Shown piece by piece: positions 27,534-36,170 of a stretch of DNA of 46,899 bases (position 1 is its first letter; each line of letters starts with the position of its first letter). Position numbers and translations under genes: made by a program. The notes below the pieces were generated by a model. That model searched no databases, had not been told where the DNA came from, and was given only the letters and a program-made list of their open reading frames with translations. Where the stretch lies: NCBI GenBank assembly GCA_903844895.1, contig CAIMVM010000204.1:1-46899 (forward strand), read 5' to 3'. The stretch comes from an uncultured Pseudomonadota bacterium. GTDB taxonomy: Bacteria; Bdellovibrionota_B; Oligoflexia; Oligoflexales; CAIMVM01.

Positions 27534-28541
27534 TTAGGTTGTCGTTTGTTCTCTACTGGACTGACTTAGGTGGAACGTGGACCCAAGATCATCAGACATA
27601 GAAGTTAAAATTTTGTCCAACAGATCTTCATGAAGATCGTCTCGGTCAACTAGGCAAGGATGTAAACGCAAACAAATTGAAATCCTTCCTCGCCATGTGA
27701 TGATCCCTACTCCAATAGGAAAGCATGGAGTTCCTGCTGGAGGGGCTAAAGATACGGCAGATGGGAAGTTTTGAGCATGATTTATCTCTGAAAAGTCCCA
27801 ACGCCCAACATTGGAAAAAGAACCTACCCACATATTCTTTTGCCCGCGTGCAATGGCCAGCTTTAGGAGCCATGATTCGGGTAGGGAGGCGACACATTTA
27901 GCTAGAAAATGACTTGCTTTGATGCGACTGGCAATTAAAGAGGTTTTATAGTGAGCCTTAAATATTTCAAGAGAATCCCCTCTATTGAGAGTTAAGCCCA
28001 CGGAACTTGTAAAGTTACTTTCAAGTGATTGTTCTTCGATTGTCGATCTGACGTTTGCAGGAAACAGCCACCGAAATTTTGTTTCGTCATCAGCTGCCAG
28101 TGTTTCTGCTACAATTTGATTGATTATAAATAATAGCCAGGCATTGAAAGGTAGCTTCCGCTCTTTGAGGGAGGTCAACAAGTTCCTGGTAGATTCCTGA
28201 CCGAGGACACGAAACCCCCGAGCTCCCGGGTGACTTCCCCAATCTTTCTCGAATTTTTTCCATTTTATAATACTCGGTGAAAAATCACTTAGCATCGCAA
28301 AAAGACCGACAAAATATCTAAAAATTCCTCCCGATTTCATTCCGAATCGTGGGAGTAGCAATCGGTATTGATGGAGGTCCCATAGGGAACTTTTGAGAGC
28401 CCCTAGCCCATCCTTTTCTTCGTGATGAAAGGACCTAACAACATCAGGGCGACCATCATAGTGGAAATTAATCTCGAAGACATCGGAGCGGCCGAGGCTT
28501 TTTTCAATTTTAAAAATACGCCCTAAAGCATCTCGCGTCAT
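27534..28541 (-). CDS. Acyltransferase-like protein with an HHxxxDG motif (condensation/WES-CAT superfamily-like)
   Basis: Starting at ATG 28541, which overlaps the upstream stop as ATGA, the gene gives 335 residues. HHEEKDG at about residues 39-45 fits the HHxxxDG catalytic signature of condensation, PapA and wax-ester synthase acyltransferases, and SFSNVGRWD near residue 245 resembles the second-half SNVPG-type motif. In known members the His motif lies at about residue 120-140, so this protein lacks most of the usual N-terminal part, or the motif has moved. It is coupled to a GNAT-like gene upstream and an XRE regulator downstream. The fold is a guess from short motifs; the substrate is unknown. 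Confidence 0.55.
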   Translation of the reverse strand: MTRDALGRIFKIEKSLGRSDVFEINFHYDGRPDVVRSFHHEEKDGLGALKSSLWDLHQYRLLLPRFGMKSGGIFRYFVGLFAMLSDFSPSIIKWKKFEKDWGSHPGARGFRVLGQESTRNLLTSLKERKLPFNAWLLFIINQIVAETLAADDETKFRWLFPANVRSTIEEQSLESNFTSSVGLTLNRGDSLEIFKAHYKTSLIASRIKASHFLAKCVASLPESWLLKLAIARGQKNMWVGSFSNVGRWDFSEINHAQNFPSAVSLAPPAGTPCFPIGVGIITWRGRISICLRLHPCLVDRDDLHEDLLDKILTSMSDDLGSTFHLSQSSREQTTT

Positions 28542-29644
28542 GACATCACCCACTCAAAGGTGGCTGTGTGTGCTGGCCTAAGGAATCCATCGACGAATCC
28601 TTCCAAGGACGTGTGGTCACGATGAAAAACGCGGTAGATATCACCTTTAGTTGCAACTTTTGTTTTAAACAGCAGATGAGAATCTACTTCAATATCATTT
28701 TCCACCTGCATGTATCCTAAAACTTGGGACTTGAGACAGTATGATTTTAAGATGGCTTGCTTTAATAGTGTTGATTTTACTTCGGACTTTCGCTTATGAC
28801 TTATCTTCTTGGCGACTCTTAAAGCAAAGACTTGAGTGCTCGTAAGTGACACGTTGAGATTCATATTCTTAAATAGAACCTTCATTTCTCTAAGACGGTT
28901 CATGTCGACCAATAAACAAAACGCAATGCCAGTCCCATGTTCCCTCAGGCAAAGAGGCTTAGAATACCCCCAAAGACGTTCTATATCTTTTGGATCTAGG
29001 TCATACATAGAAGACCCAAGTTCGGTATTGTAGAATGCAAAGACTTCTTCTTTAGTTGGGATATCGAAGGATTGAAAGGAGGAAAGCAAACCTAAACCTG
29101 GAATTTTTGGAAAAATCCATGCTTGGTATGAGAAAAGTTTTGAATACTCCAATGTAAAACGCTCTCGTGACAGCGCTGCTTTAGCGGGTGCATTGTTACT
29201 TAGTATCGCGGTATAGAAATATTTACAAAAATTCAAATCAGGCAAACTTGGACTTAATCGAACAAATTCAGTAAAAAATTCATAATATTTTTGTCTTAAA
29301 CTAGCATTTACTGTTTTTGAGACCCTGAGGTCTTGCAAGTAACCGACGACTGCGGGTTTGCCTCTGATAAAAGAAGATCTTGTGGTTAAGGAACCCACGG
29401 CCAAGAGTGCATTTTCTGAGTTTCTAATGCACATCGTGATCGAACGTTCCCCTTGGACCGCGAGGAGGCCAAAATAATCTGAACCGCGGGTAAAAGTTAC
29501 TTCAAGGGATCCGGTCGACATGGAGTGCTCTTCCATAAATACTGCCAGCTCTTTACCCTGTGTGGAAGTCGCTAGTGAAAGCATCGGAAAGGATTGAAGT
29601 AGTTGCACGAGTCCTGGTGAGGCATTTTCCATGCAGATGATCAA
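28538..29644 (-). CDS. GNAT-like N-acetyltransferase domain protein
   Basis: The 368-residue frame starts at TTG 29644 with GAGG five bases ahead; an ATG at 29632 is the alternative. The middle-left part has strands and a loop, VVGYLQDLRVSKTVNASLRQ, that resemble the acetyl-CoA binding region of GNAT proteins (LRVxPxxRGxG), though the glycines are missing. The C-terminal half may be a second GNAT lobe (TFEWVMS end). It overlaps the HHxxxDG-type acyltransferase gene by ATGA, so the two products are likely made together. I cannot name its acceptor. The weak acetyl-CoA motif is a reason for caution. Confidence 0.6.
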   Translation of the reverse strand: MIICMENASPGLVQLLQSFPMLSLATSTQGKELAVFMEEHSMSTGSLEVTFTRGSDYFGLLAVQGERSITMCIRNSENALLAVGSLTTRSSFIRGKPAVVGYLQDLRVSKTVNASLRQKYYEFFTEFVRLSPSLPDLNFCKYFYTAILSNNAPAKAALSRERFTLEYSKLFSYQAWIFPKIPGLGLLSSFQSFDIPTKEEVFAFYNTELGSSMYDLDPKDIERLWGYSKPLCLREHGTGIAFCLLVDMNRLREMKVLFKNMNLNVSLTSTQVFALRVAKKISHKRKSEVKSTLLKQAILKSYCLKSQVLGYMQVENDIEVDSHLLFKTKVATKGDIYRVFHRDHTSLEGFVDGFLRPAHTATFEWVMS

Positions 29645-29987
29645 TGAAACCTCACATTCTAATTTCAGCGACTCAGAGCGGAATGGTGGCGATTCACAAT
29701 CTCATGAACTACTGTTCAAATGACAATCGATTGGCTGATTATAAAGCCTTGATCTCCCTAAGACAAGGCTTAGCTTAAGGCTCGGCATGCTAGAGGGTGG
29801 CTCTTCTTTGTCTCAAGGAGTCCTTTGGCCGGGGATGTGCTTAGACTTCAAAAGCAGATATCGCTAGGTAAGTCACTGGAGATAACGATGAAAGAATTCC
29901 TTTTGGAGGTCTCCTGTGTATCGCGTGAATTTTCTGCCTGCTGTTTTTTCCATTCCAAGCTCAACCTGCTGTTACTCGTCAGAGTGA
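29645..29987. other. Intergenic region, 343 bp
   Basis: This gap separates the GNAT-like operon start from the tetrahaem gene end. No gene, repeat or clear hairpin is seen. It should contain the promoter for the minus-strand GNAT operon. Confidence 0.5.
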
Positions 29988-32648
29988 TTATTTAGGGTAT
30001 CTTTTTTCGCAGGCGCTAGGCGTTTCTTGAAGGCGATCAGGGAGGCTGTCTTTTAAATACTTAAAAATGGCATAGCCCACATTTATGGCAGCCTTGTCGG
30101 CCCAGGTATTTAGCTTTTCTTCATTTACAGGTTCATCGGTTTCTGGGTCATATTGAATTTCTTTTGTATTGGGGTTTCCATTTTTATAAAAGCATATGTC
30201 TTTAAAAACAGCATAATCAATCATACGATCCGACAGTTTTTGGGGCGCGGTTGCGATGAGGCCCTTACAGCGTTCTCGTAGCTGATTTAACATTTGCGCC
30301 TTATGCTTTCCTAGGTAGGGCTCAAATTCGGGAGGAAAGTTTACCTTAGTGCCTTCCATCGCCATCCAAATAAGGTAGTTAGGGGCAAGCGAAACTTTTC
30401 TTTGACCTAAAACCACTGGTTTGGTGACTTCAAATTGCTCGAGATTATCTCCAGCGGCTCCAAAAAGCCCGTCCTTGAAGCTCGGCACTCGAATGCTACC
30501 GCCGGAAATCGTGAGGAGATTGGATGCTAAGGCGCTTTTGCTTGAGGCATCTTGGCCATGGCATTTAGAACAGGTAGAGTTATAGGCCCAAGCACCTGGT
30601 GTTGTAAAATAGGCTTCGCCAAAAGGTCGCTTAGCTTGACCTTGATCATCTAACATCCAACGGAGTGGATTTCTTGGGAGTGGCTTACTGGGGAATCGAC
30701 ATAAGTCCTCTTTGCCGCTGGTTTCATAGTATCCAGCGGGAACCCAGCGTGCTGCCAAGGTTTCAAGTCCCTTATCGAAAGTAAGGTTTTTGTAACTTTT
30801 GGGCATGCCGGTATCTTCTTTCCAGTCACTGCGCCGCGGCACGTAGCTTTCAGACTTTGGCCAGGTCAGGTCCCGATCTACCCAATAGAAATCGTTGTTT
30901 GGTTTACAGTCCACATTAAAATCTGAAGGAGACTTGTTCCCCAGGCGGTATATCCATTTTCCGGTAAGATTCAAGAGTCGACAATTCGCATCTCCCGGGG
31001 TGTGTAGCGGCATAGGCAGTGAACCTTCTCCAGGATTAACACCCACCTGGCCCACACGTTTATACAAGTAGGATCTTGCTGTATCCCCTGCACGGACAAA
31101 ATAAGTGGGCTTATCGCGATTGGAATTTTTAGAAATGCTATTGATATTAAACTGAAACAATTTTCCAGGGCTTAAATCAAGCTTCACCTGATTGTCTTTC
31201 ATAGCAAAACCGTCTGGACTATGACAATGGGAGCAGTTTCCTATCATATAGCCCTGTAACGCGAGCTCTTCAGCGCTTGCAGGAGTGCCATAGTCAGTTT
31301 CAAGTTTAGGATATGATTTAGAGTCCGAGCTTAGAAATCCATACTCCTGAAGTCTTTTCACTTGCCCCAATTCATCAGAGTTCACTGGAAGATCTCGGCC
31401 TCCTTCACCAAAAGCTCTTCGATTGAGTTGTAAGGGGGTAAAGCCAAGAACTAGGTCCCGATTTACCTTGTGGCATTCTATACAGCGCTCAGATCCAGGT
31501 ATGGCGTACTTTCTTGTGGCCTTTGTTTGAGTATTGACTTCGATGTTAAAAATATCATCTTTAAATCCGCTACCATCTCTGTAAGGGGCGTCTATTAAAA
31601 TCGCATTGGATTCATCATCGTTCCACTTGTAGGTGCCAAAAAGACTTTCCCGTTTTAGATCGCGAGTCACAATAATGCGAGTCTCAATTATTTTATAGCG
31701 AACCGTGCCGTCAGAGGTTTGTATGGCTTTATAAAAGTTCTTATAGAATCTTGCATTTGCAGGAAGAACAAAGGAATTTGAGCCGCTTGCTAGAATCGCC
31801 TGAGATCTCTTGCCTTCCGGTGTTTCTGGGAAATGGACATACCGTCCTTTTTCAGCATTGTCTGCCCAGAGGGGATACTCAACAGAATAGGACACCGTCC
31901 CAGACTTGGCTAATGCTTTTGAGTCCAAGGTGTATAAGTCAGTATCTTTTAGCGACTTGGGAAGAGTTTCCATATTCGCAAAGAAACGATCTTTGTTTTT
32001 ATCAGAGCCAAGGATTTCTGGCGAAGGTATGCAGCTGCCGAGCTCGCTGAGGGTATTAGAAGTAGGCACGCGAGCGCCTTCTTCCGTTCCGGCATTATAG
32101 GTGTCACTTGGAAGGCCAGAAGCTTCCCAGCTTCTGAGCTCCTGTGCTATTTTTTTATAGTAGTCGGTATTTTGGGTTTTGGCCTGAGGAGGCATGGCGC
32201 CACTTTCCATGGTGCGAATCATGTCTTTATAGGCATTTTTTAGTCCACGGATTTCTTTTTTTTGCCCATCTGAGAATACGGTTTTGTTTTCAAGTTGTGC
32301 CACAAAGCTAAAGCCACCTACATTGGCAGCTGGTGCTAAATGACATCCTCCACACGTTTTTTCAACCTGAGTTACAAGATCAGAGACATTCTTTAAAGAA
32401 ACTTTAGGATTTTCATTTTCTACGATGAGGCGTTCAAACGGAGCTGAGCTGGGCTTACGACATTCTTTGTCATCGTTGCTTTCATTGCCAGCTTGGTTTT
32501 GGTCGCCCTCATTTGGGCGGGAGGGATTAGATTGGTCGCCTCGAGAGGGCGGGGTTTGAGGGGGGGTGGGAGCCTTAGAATTGTGTTTGGGGCCGCAAGA
32601 AATTAATACATTTGTGGCTATGCAAATGAATAAAAATTTGAGCACCAT
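29988..32648 (-). CDS. Multihaem c-type cytochrome lipoprotein with four CxxCH motifs, SO2930-like
   Basis: The 886-residue protein begins with a lipobox (LISC, Cys18) and a Pro/Asn-rich linker. Four haem c sites are visible: CGGCH at 99-103, CIECH at 389-393, CSHCH at 472-476 and CSKCH at 693-697. The central segment (YPLWADNAEKGRYVHFPE, then FVLPANARFYKNFYK and LGFTPLQLNRR) resembles the SO2930-type cytochrome family, where the haem lies next to a beta domain. The protein should be anchored on the periplasmic face of the envelope and move electrons, but its partner is not shown. GGAGAG precedes the ATG. It lies downstream of PstS, beyond a strong terminator. Confidence 0.85.
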   Translation of the reverse strand: MVLKFLFICIATNVLISCGPKHNSKAPTPPQTPPSRGDQSNPSRPNEGDQNQAGNESNDDKECRKPSSAPFERLIVENENPKVSLKNVSDLVTQVEKTCGGCHLAPAANVGGFSFVAQLENKTVFSDGQKKEIRGLKNAYKDMIRTMESGAMPPQAKTQNTDYYKKIAQELRSWEASGLPSDTYNAGTEEGARVPTSNTLSELGSCIPSPEILGSDKNKDRFFANMETLPKSLKDTDLYTLDSKALAKSGTVSYSVEYPLWADNAEKGRYVHFPETPEGKRSQAILASGSNSFVLPANARFYKNFYKAIQTSDGTVRYKIIETRIIVTRDLKRESLFGTYKWNDDESNAILIDAPYRDGSGFKDDIFNIEVNTQTKATRKYAIPGSERCIECHKVNRDLVLGFTPLQLNRRAFGEGGRDLPVNSDELGQVKRLQEYGFLSSDSKSYPKLETDYGTPASAEELALQGYMIGNCSHCHSPDGFAMKDNQVKLDLSPGKLFQFNINSISKNSNRDKPTYFVRAGDTARSYLYKRVGQVGVNPGEGSLPMPLHTPGDANCRLLNLTGKWIYRLGNKSPSDFNVDCKPNNDFYWVDRDLTWPKSESYVPRRSDWKEDTGMPKSYKNLTFDKGLETLAARWVPAGYYETSGKEDLCRFPSKPLPRNPLRWMLDDQGQAKRPFGEAYFTTPGAWAYNSTCSKCHGQDASSKSALASNLLTISGGSIRVPSFKDGLFGAAGDNLEQFEVTKPVVLGQRKVSLAPNYLIWMAMEGTKVNFPPEFEPYLGKHKAQMLNQLRERCKGLIATAPQKLSDRMIDYAVFKDICFYKNGNPNTKEIQYDPETDEPVNEEKLNTWADKAAINVGYAIFKYLKDSLPDRLQETPSACEKRYPK

Positions 32649-32680
32649 GTCTCTCTCCTCATGAAGTTAGTAAAAACATA

Positions 32681-32720
32681 AAAAATAGGAAAAGGGTTGC
32701 ACGATGCGGCGTGCAACCCT
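32681..32720 (-). terminator. Strong terminator after the PstS-like gene
   Basis: GGGTTGCACG at 32694-32703 pairs exactly with CGTGCAACCC at 32710-32719 across a 6-base loop. On the minus strand the stem is followed by TTTTCCTATTTTTT (complement of about 32680-32693). It lies between the PstS-like gene and the cytochrome gene, so the latter probably needs its own promoter or readthrough. Confidence 0.88.
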
Positions 32721-32729
32721 TAATGGAAA

Positions 32730-33542
32730 TTAATCTAAAGTGATGAAGTCATTATTTTGAACGATAGGATCTAGGAAAGTTCTATCAGCCAATTTTTCCA
32801 CAAGCGACTTTTCCGCTGAAGTTAGCTTTTCAGGTACTTCGTAGACATAAAGAAATCTAGAAAATGGGTATTTGAAAGAACGAATGTTAACTACGGTTGG
32901 TGAAGTTCTGCCAGAAGCGTCGGAATAAAGAGGAATAATTTTGTTCGCGGCTCTTTTTCCAGATAGTCCCGAATAAGCTAGTGCAGTGTCATCTGTCGAT
33001 GTTTCTACAGCTAGTTCGTCGGTGCTTTCAAGGGCTGTAACACACGCGCCAAATTCCTTAAGTCCTGTGAAATGCTTGAAAGCATCCGTCGTGCCAGAGG
33101 CATCGTTGCGACGAAGTACCCGAATGGTGCCTGTCTTTTTAGAACCAGGAATAGAAGCCCAATCGGTGATTTTGCAAGTGTAGATTCCCCTGATGGTTTC
33201 AAGGTCTAGTTGTAAAGGAAGTCCGCCTTGGTCCTTAGCGATCATGGCAAGAGCGTCTAAAGCTATTTTGTGTTCTACAACAGTTAAACCTTTTGCAGCA
33301 AGCGCCGCTTTGACTTCAGGCTTCATTTCTCTTGACATGGGAGCGATCGCTTGCTCGCCAGCAGCAACAGCCTTTTCGCCGTTTCCAGAGCCTGTTCCTA
33401 GGTAATTCAATTCACCTTCAAGACCTGCAGCTACGATAGCGTCTGTCATGAGGCCTGCTAGAGTGTCGGAGCCTTTAATACCAACCGCTGAAAATGCAGA
33501 GGAGCTGATGATTGCAGAGAGAACTGCCAGTTTAAGTTTCAT
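32730..33542 (-). CDS. Phosphate ABC transporter substrate-binding protein, PstS-like
   Basis: The 270-residue protein has a signal peptide (cleavage near SAFSA, about residue 18). PstS/SphX-type features follow: GIKGSDTL, the GTGSGNGEKAV anion-binding loop, then SREMK, and the VLRRNDASGTTDAFKHF segment with R, D and T residues that contact phosphate. It is a shorter class than the 340-residue PstS of E. coli. No pstCAB or phoU is nearby, so it either serves a distant transporter or acts as a phosphate-binding periplasmic protein. AAAAGGAAAA precedes the ATG. The specificity for phosphate is from family knowledge. Confidence 0.88.
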   Translation of the reverse strand: MKLKLAVLSAIISSSAFSAVGIKGSDTLAGLMTDAIVAAGLEGELNYLGTGSGNGEKAVAAGEQAIAPMSREMKPEVKAALAAKGLTVVEHKIALDALAMIAKDQGGLPLQLDLETIRGIYTCKITDWASIPGSKKTGTIRVLRRNDASGTTDAFKHFTGLKEFGACVTALESTDELAVETSTDDTALAYSGLSGKRAANKIIPLYSDASGRTSPTVVNIRSFKYPFSRFLYVYEVPEKLTSAEKSLVEKLADRTFLDPIVQNNDFITLD

Positions 33543-34127
33543 TTTTTTTCCTTTTAAAAGAAATTTGAGTTCAGTTACAGCCGATCTTGTACCGAAAGCC
33601 TAGAAGGAAGACCATTTAGCGCGGGTTAAGTTTTTTAAATATTAAGTAAAGATAAGAAGAGAAGCTGTGTAAGATAGGGCAAGTAGGGAGTTTGCCTAAA
33701 TTTAAGGCCGAGAATTTGTTCTAGATACGCTCTTATGGAAATCTGGATATTCAAGCTACTCTTTTGAGAGTGCGAAGAAATTTTTGAAAAGAGGTTCTGT
33801 ATCAGTCCAAGGAAGCCTCATTTCAACTTGAAGTGCCACTTTGATTTGCTTTACCTTTTTGCGACTTTCATGAAGTTTTCTTTCCCAAGCATCTTGGTCA
33901 CTTTTTCATGCCTATCAATTTTAGCTCCATCAAAAAAAGCTATAAGGAATGTATCAATAGCGTGAGTTTTCCTGACGAATTGCGAAGGGCCTTAAGAGTC
34001 TATTTTTAGCTGTTCATAGCTCAAAATCAAACCAAGGACTCCCAAAAACTCTGGTCTAGGTATATAGTGTCCAAGTCTGATGTTTAGGCGCTCAAAACCT
34101 AACGATATTCATTGCTAAAGGAGAGTT
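33543..34127. other. Divergent intergenic region, 585 bp, with a possible gene remnant
   Basis: The region lies between the PstS-like (-) and DUF1003 (+) genes. It should contain both promoters. Apart from the possible frameshifted fragment at 33756-33980 I see no gene, and no Pho-box pair is convincing. Confidence 0.5.
33756..33980 (-). pseudogene. Possible frameshifted short gene remnant
   Basis: On the minus strand one frame reads FVRKTHAIDTFLIAFFDGAK and on to DRHEK, then the open frame switches at a run of five A residues (complement of 33902-33906). The next frame continues with SDQDAWERKLHESRKKVKQI and ends in FFALSKE and a TAG. Joined, they give about 75 protein-like residues with no stop. 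There is no start codon or ribosome site and an in-frame TAA lies just upstream. It may be a decayed gene or a sequencing error in a poly-A run. No family is recognised. Confidence 0.3.
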
Positions 34128-34685
34128 ATGGACATTAAGAGCCTCTTTGCCGATGAAAAAATGCAGTTGAAGAAGCTGGAAGAACTTGTCGAAGGATCTC
34201 TCAGTGAAGAGAGGCTTTTAAGTACTAGGCTTCTTTCATTAGAAAACGACCCTGAAACTAGTTTCGGACAAAGGCTTGCCGATCAGGTCGCTGACTTTGG
34301 GGGGAGCTGGGCTTTTATAGTACTTTTCTTTGGTGTCATTACGGTATGGATTGGTCTTAATCTCATGGAGTTCGCATTCGGAAAGTGGGATCCCTATCCC
34401 TTTATACTTTTAAATTTACTACTATCTTGTACTGCAGCTCTACAAGCTCCCATTATTATGATGAGCCAGAACCGACAAGAAGAAAAAGATAGGCGACGGG
34501 CTAGAGGCGATTTTATGATCAACATGAAAGCGGAAATGGAAGTTAGAAATCTCCATGGCAAGATTGACCTCCTTCTTACTGAACAAATGCAGTCCCTATT
34601 TAGAGTCCAAGAAGCCCAGTTAGAGTTATTAAACGAGATCTCTCAAAAGTTGGAATCTTTTTCCACTCCGACTAAAGAATTCTAA
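34128..34685 (+). CDS. DUF1003 domain membrane protein
   Basis: The 185-residue protein has the DUF1003 core: RLADQVADFGGSWAFIVLFF, a helix to WIGLNLMEF, the DPYPFILLNLLLSCTAALQA helix, then the conserved APIIMMSQNRQEEKDRRRA motif. Two membrane helices are flanked by charged segments, with a cytoplasmic C-terminal helix (about 120-180). The family is common but has no assigned function. AAAGGAG precedes the ATG. It stands alone, with 119 bases before the next gene. Confidence 0.88.
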   Translation: MDIKSLFADEKMQLKKLEELVEGSLSEERLLSTRLLSLENDPETSFGQRLADQVADFGGSWAFIVLFFGVITVWIGLNLMEFAFGKWDPYPFILLNLLLSCTAALQAPIIMMSQNRQEEKDRRRARGDFMINMKAEMEVRNLHGKIDLLLTEQMQSLFRVQEAQLELLNEISQKLESFSTPTKEF

Positions 34686-34804
34686 CTCTGGCCTCTCCCC
34701 TGAGGCTCGCTTCTAAGTTACCTGCCCTCGTTTCATTTCAAATGGCCAGGATACCTCGCGGATTCAGGTTTGAAATGGTGGCTACTTAGGATACTATTTT
34801 CGTC

Positions 34805-35164
34805 ATGTACAAACTGTTATTTGCCATATTAGGTTGGATATTTGTGGTGGTGGGAGTGGTAGGAATTTTTCTTCCCTTGCTTCCGACGACTCCATTCCTC
34901 TTGCTTGCTGCCTATTGTTTTAATAAAAGCTCCGATCAATTCCATAGCTGGTTGCTGAGTCATAAGATTTTAGGACCTCCCGTAAAAAATTGGCAAGATT
35001 ACAGGATCATATCTAGAAAAGCTAAATGGACAGCGACTGCTCTGATGTCGAGTTCCGCCGTTTATTTGTTATATAAGGATTCCATACCCCTCTATGCTAG
35101 GCTTGCAGCGCTCTTATCCCTCACTCTCGTCACAGTATTTTTGTGGCGTCAAAGAAGTGTTTAA
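34805..35164 (+). CDS. DUF454 (YbaN-like) inner-membrane protein
   Basis: The 119-residue product has the conserved DUF454 start: GWIFVVVGVVGIFLPLLPTT then PFLLLAAYCFNKSS, followed by FHSWLLSHKILGPPVKNW and two more helices. About four membrane segments are expected. The family is widespread and uncharacterised, sometimes found near haem or iron genes in other bacteria. Here it lies 22 bases upstream of a thioesterase gene and is likely co-transcribed with it. Confidence 0.9.
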   Translation: MYKLLFAILGWIFVVVGVVGIFLPLLPTTPFLLLAAYCFNKSSDQFHSWLLSHKILGPPVKNWQDYRIISRKAKWTATALMSSSAVYLLYKDSIPLYARLAALLSLTLVTVFLWRQRSV

Positions 35165-35186
35165 AATTTAAATGTAGGTGATCCTT

Positions 35187-35645
35187 ATGAATGAATTAAG
35201 ACCAAGAGAGTTAAAGATGACCGTTCTAGCGACACCTGACATGGTGAACTTTTCAGGCAATATCCACGGGGGCTCGGTCTTAAAACTTCTAGACCAGGTT
35301 GCCTACAGCTGCGCCGCACAGTATTCCAAAGAATATTGCGTGACTCTTGCCGTGGAACGAGTTGTTTTTAGAGGGCCTATCCATGTGGGAGAGCTTGTTA
35401 GTTTTCTGGCTCTCGTCAATTACGTCGGCCGGACTTCCATGGAAATAGGAATTAAAGTCATCGCTCAAGCTCCTAGAGAAGATTCCGTGCGACACGTCGT
35501 ATCCTGCTTTTTCACCATGGTGGCTGTTGATGAAAACAGGCGCCCTACTCAAATCGAGCCCTTTACTCCTTCCACCCCAGAAGAGCGAAGACGCTGGCAA
35601 GCTGCGGAAGGAAGAAGACAAAAGACAGGCAAAAGAAATGATTAA
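35187..35645 (+). CDS. Acyl-CoA thioesterase, hotdog fold (YciA-like)
   Basis: I start at ATG 35187, after AGGTGA at 5 bases; a GTG at 35178 is inside that ribosome site. The 152-residue protein has the hotdog motif NFSGNIHGGSVLKLLDQVAY, with the conserved HGG and LDQ used by YciA/acot-type acyl-CoA thioesterases, then RVVFRGPIHVGELV. It hydrolyses acyl-CoA to free acid and CoA, and such enzymes are usually hexameric. The Arg/Glu-rich tail is not conserved. It overlaps the start of arfB by 8 bases. Confidence 0.9.
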   Translation: MNELRPRELKMTVLATPDMVNFSGNIHGGSVLKLLDQVAYSCAAQYSKEYCVTLAVERVVFRGPIHVGELVSFLALVNYVGRTSMEIGIKVIAQAPREDSVRHVVSCFFTMVAVDENRRPTQIEPFTPSTPEERRRWQAAEGRRQKTGKRND

Positions 35646-36054
35646 AATTACCGAAAAGATCATCATTCCTGAGTTTGAATTTGAGTTTACCTTTGCCAGG
35701 TCCAGCGGTGCTGGCGGACAAAACGTCAATAAAGTAAGCTCAAAGGCTTACTTAAGGTGGAACCTCTTTAACTCTCAAAGCCTTTCCCCTGAAGTCAAAG
35801 ATAGGTTTCTAAGTGCCTTTCAAAGTCGAATTACAGAATCAGGAGATGTGGTTCTCTATAGCGATGAATATCGAGATCAACCCAGAAATATTCAGTGCTG
35901 CAAAGACAAGCTTCGAGACATGATCCTTCAAGTTTTCTTCCCTCCCAAGCCTAGAAAGAAAACCAAACCTACCTACTCTTCCAAGCAAAGACGTCTCGAA
36001 GGTAAAACCATACAAAAGAAGCGTAAGCAGGATAGAAAATCAGTTGTTTGGTAG
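35638..36054 (+). CDS. arfB: Alternative ribosome-rescue factor B (peptidyl-tRNA hydrolase)
   Basis: I start at ATG 35638, inside the 3' end of the thioesterase gene; a longer frame from 35527 has no ribosome site and would run far into that gene. The 138-residue product matches ArfB (YaeJ) length. The GGQ catalytic motif (residues 26-28 in SSGAGGQNVNK) hydrolyses peptidyl-tRNA on ribosomes stalled without a stop codon. The C-terminal tail is very basic (KKTKPTYSSKQRRLEG, then KKRKQDRK), as needed to enter the empty mRNA channel. GAAGGAAGAAGA upstream may serve as ribosome site. The overlap suggests coupled translation. Confidence 0.92.
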   Translation: MIKITEKIIIPEFEFEFTFARSSGAGGQNVNKVSSKAYLRWNLFNSQSLSPEVKDRFLSAFQSRITESGDVVLYSDEYRDQPRNIQCCKDKLRDMILQVFFPPKPRKKTKPTYSSKQRRLEGKTIQKKRKQDRKSVVW

Positions 36055-36170
36055 ATGGTATTTTTGGAAGCGTCTTTCCAGAAAGCAGCGCTTCTTCTAA
36101 AACTTTTCTTAATCTTAGCTTTGGTTTTTGAATATTCATAATACGTAAAAAATTTAAATTTAAAGACAAA

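Noticed and set aside
33543-33620. Pho-box-like sequence before the PstS-like gene
   Set aside because: One half-site resembles CTGTNAC, but no second half-site lies at 11-bp spacing, so phosphate regulation cannot be read from the sequence.
35289-35729. Minus-strand 146-codon frame over the thioesterase/arfB junction
   Set aside because: It is antisense to two genes with clear family motifs.
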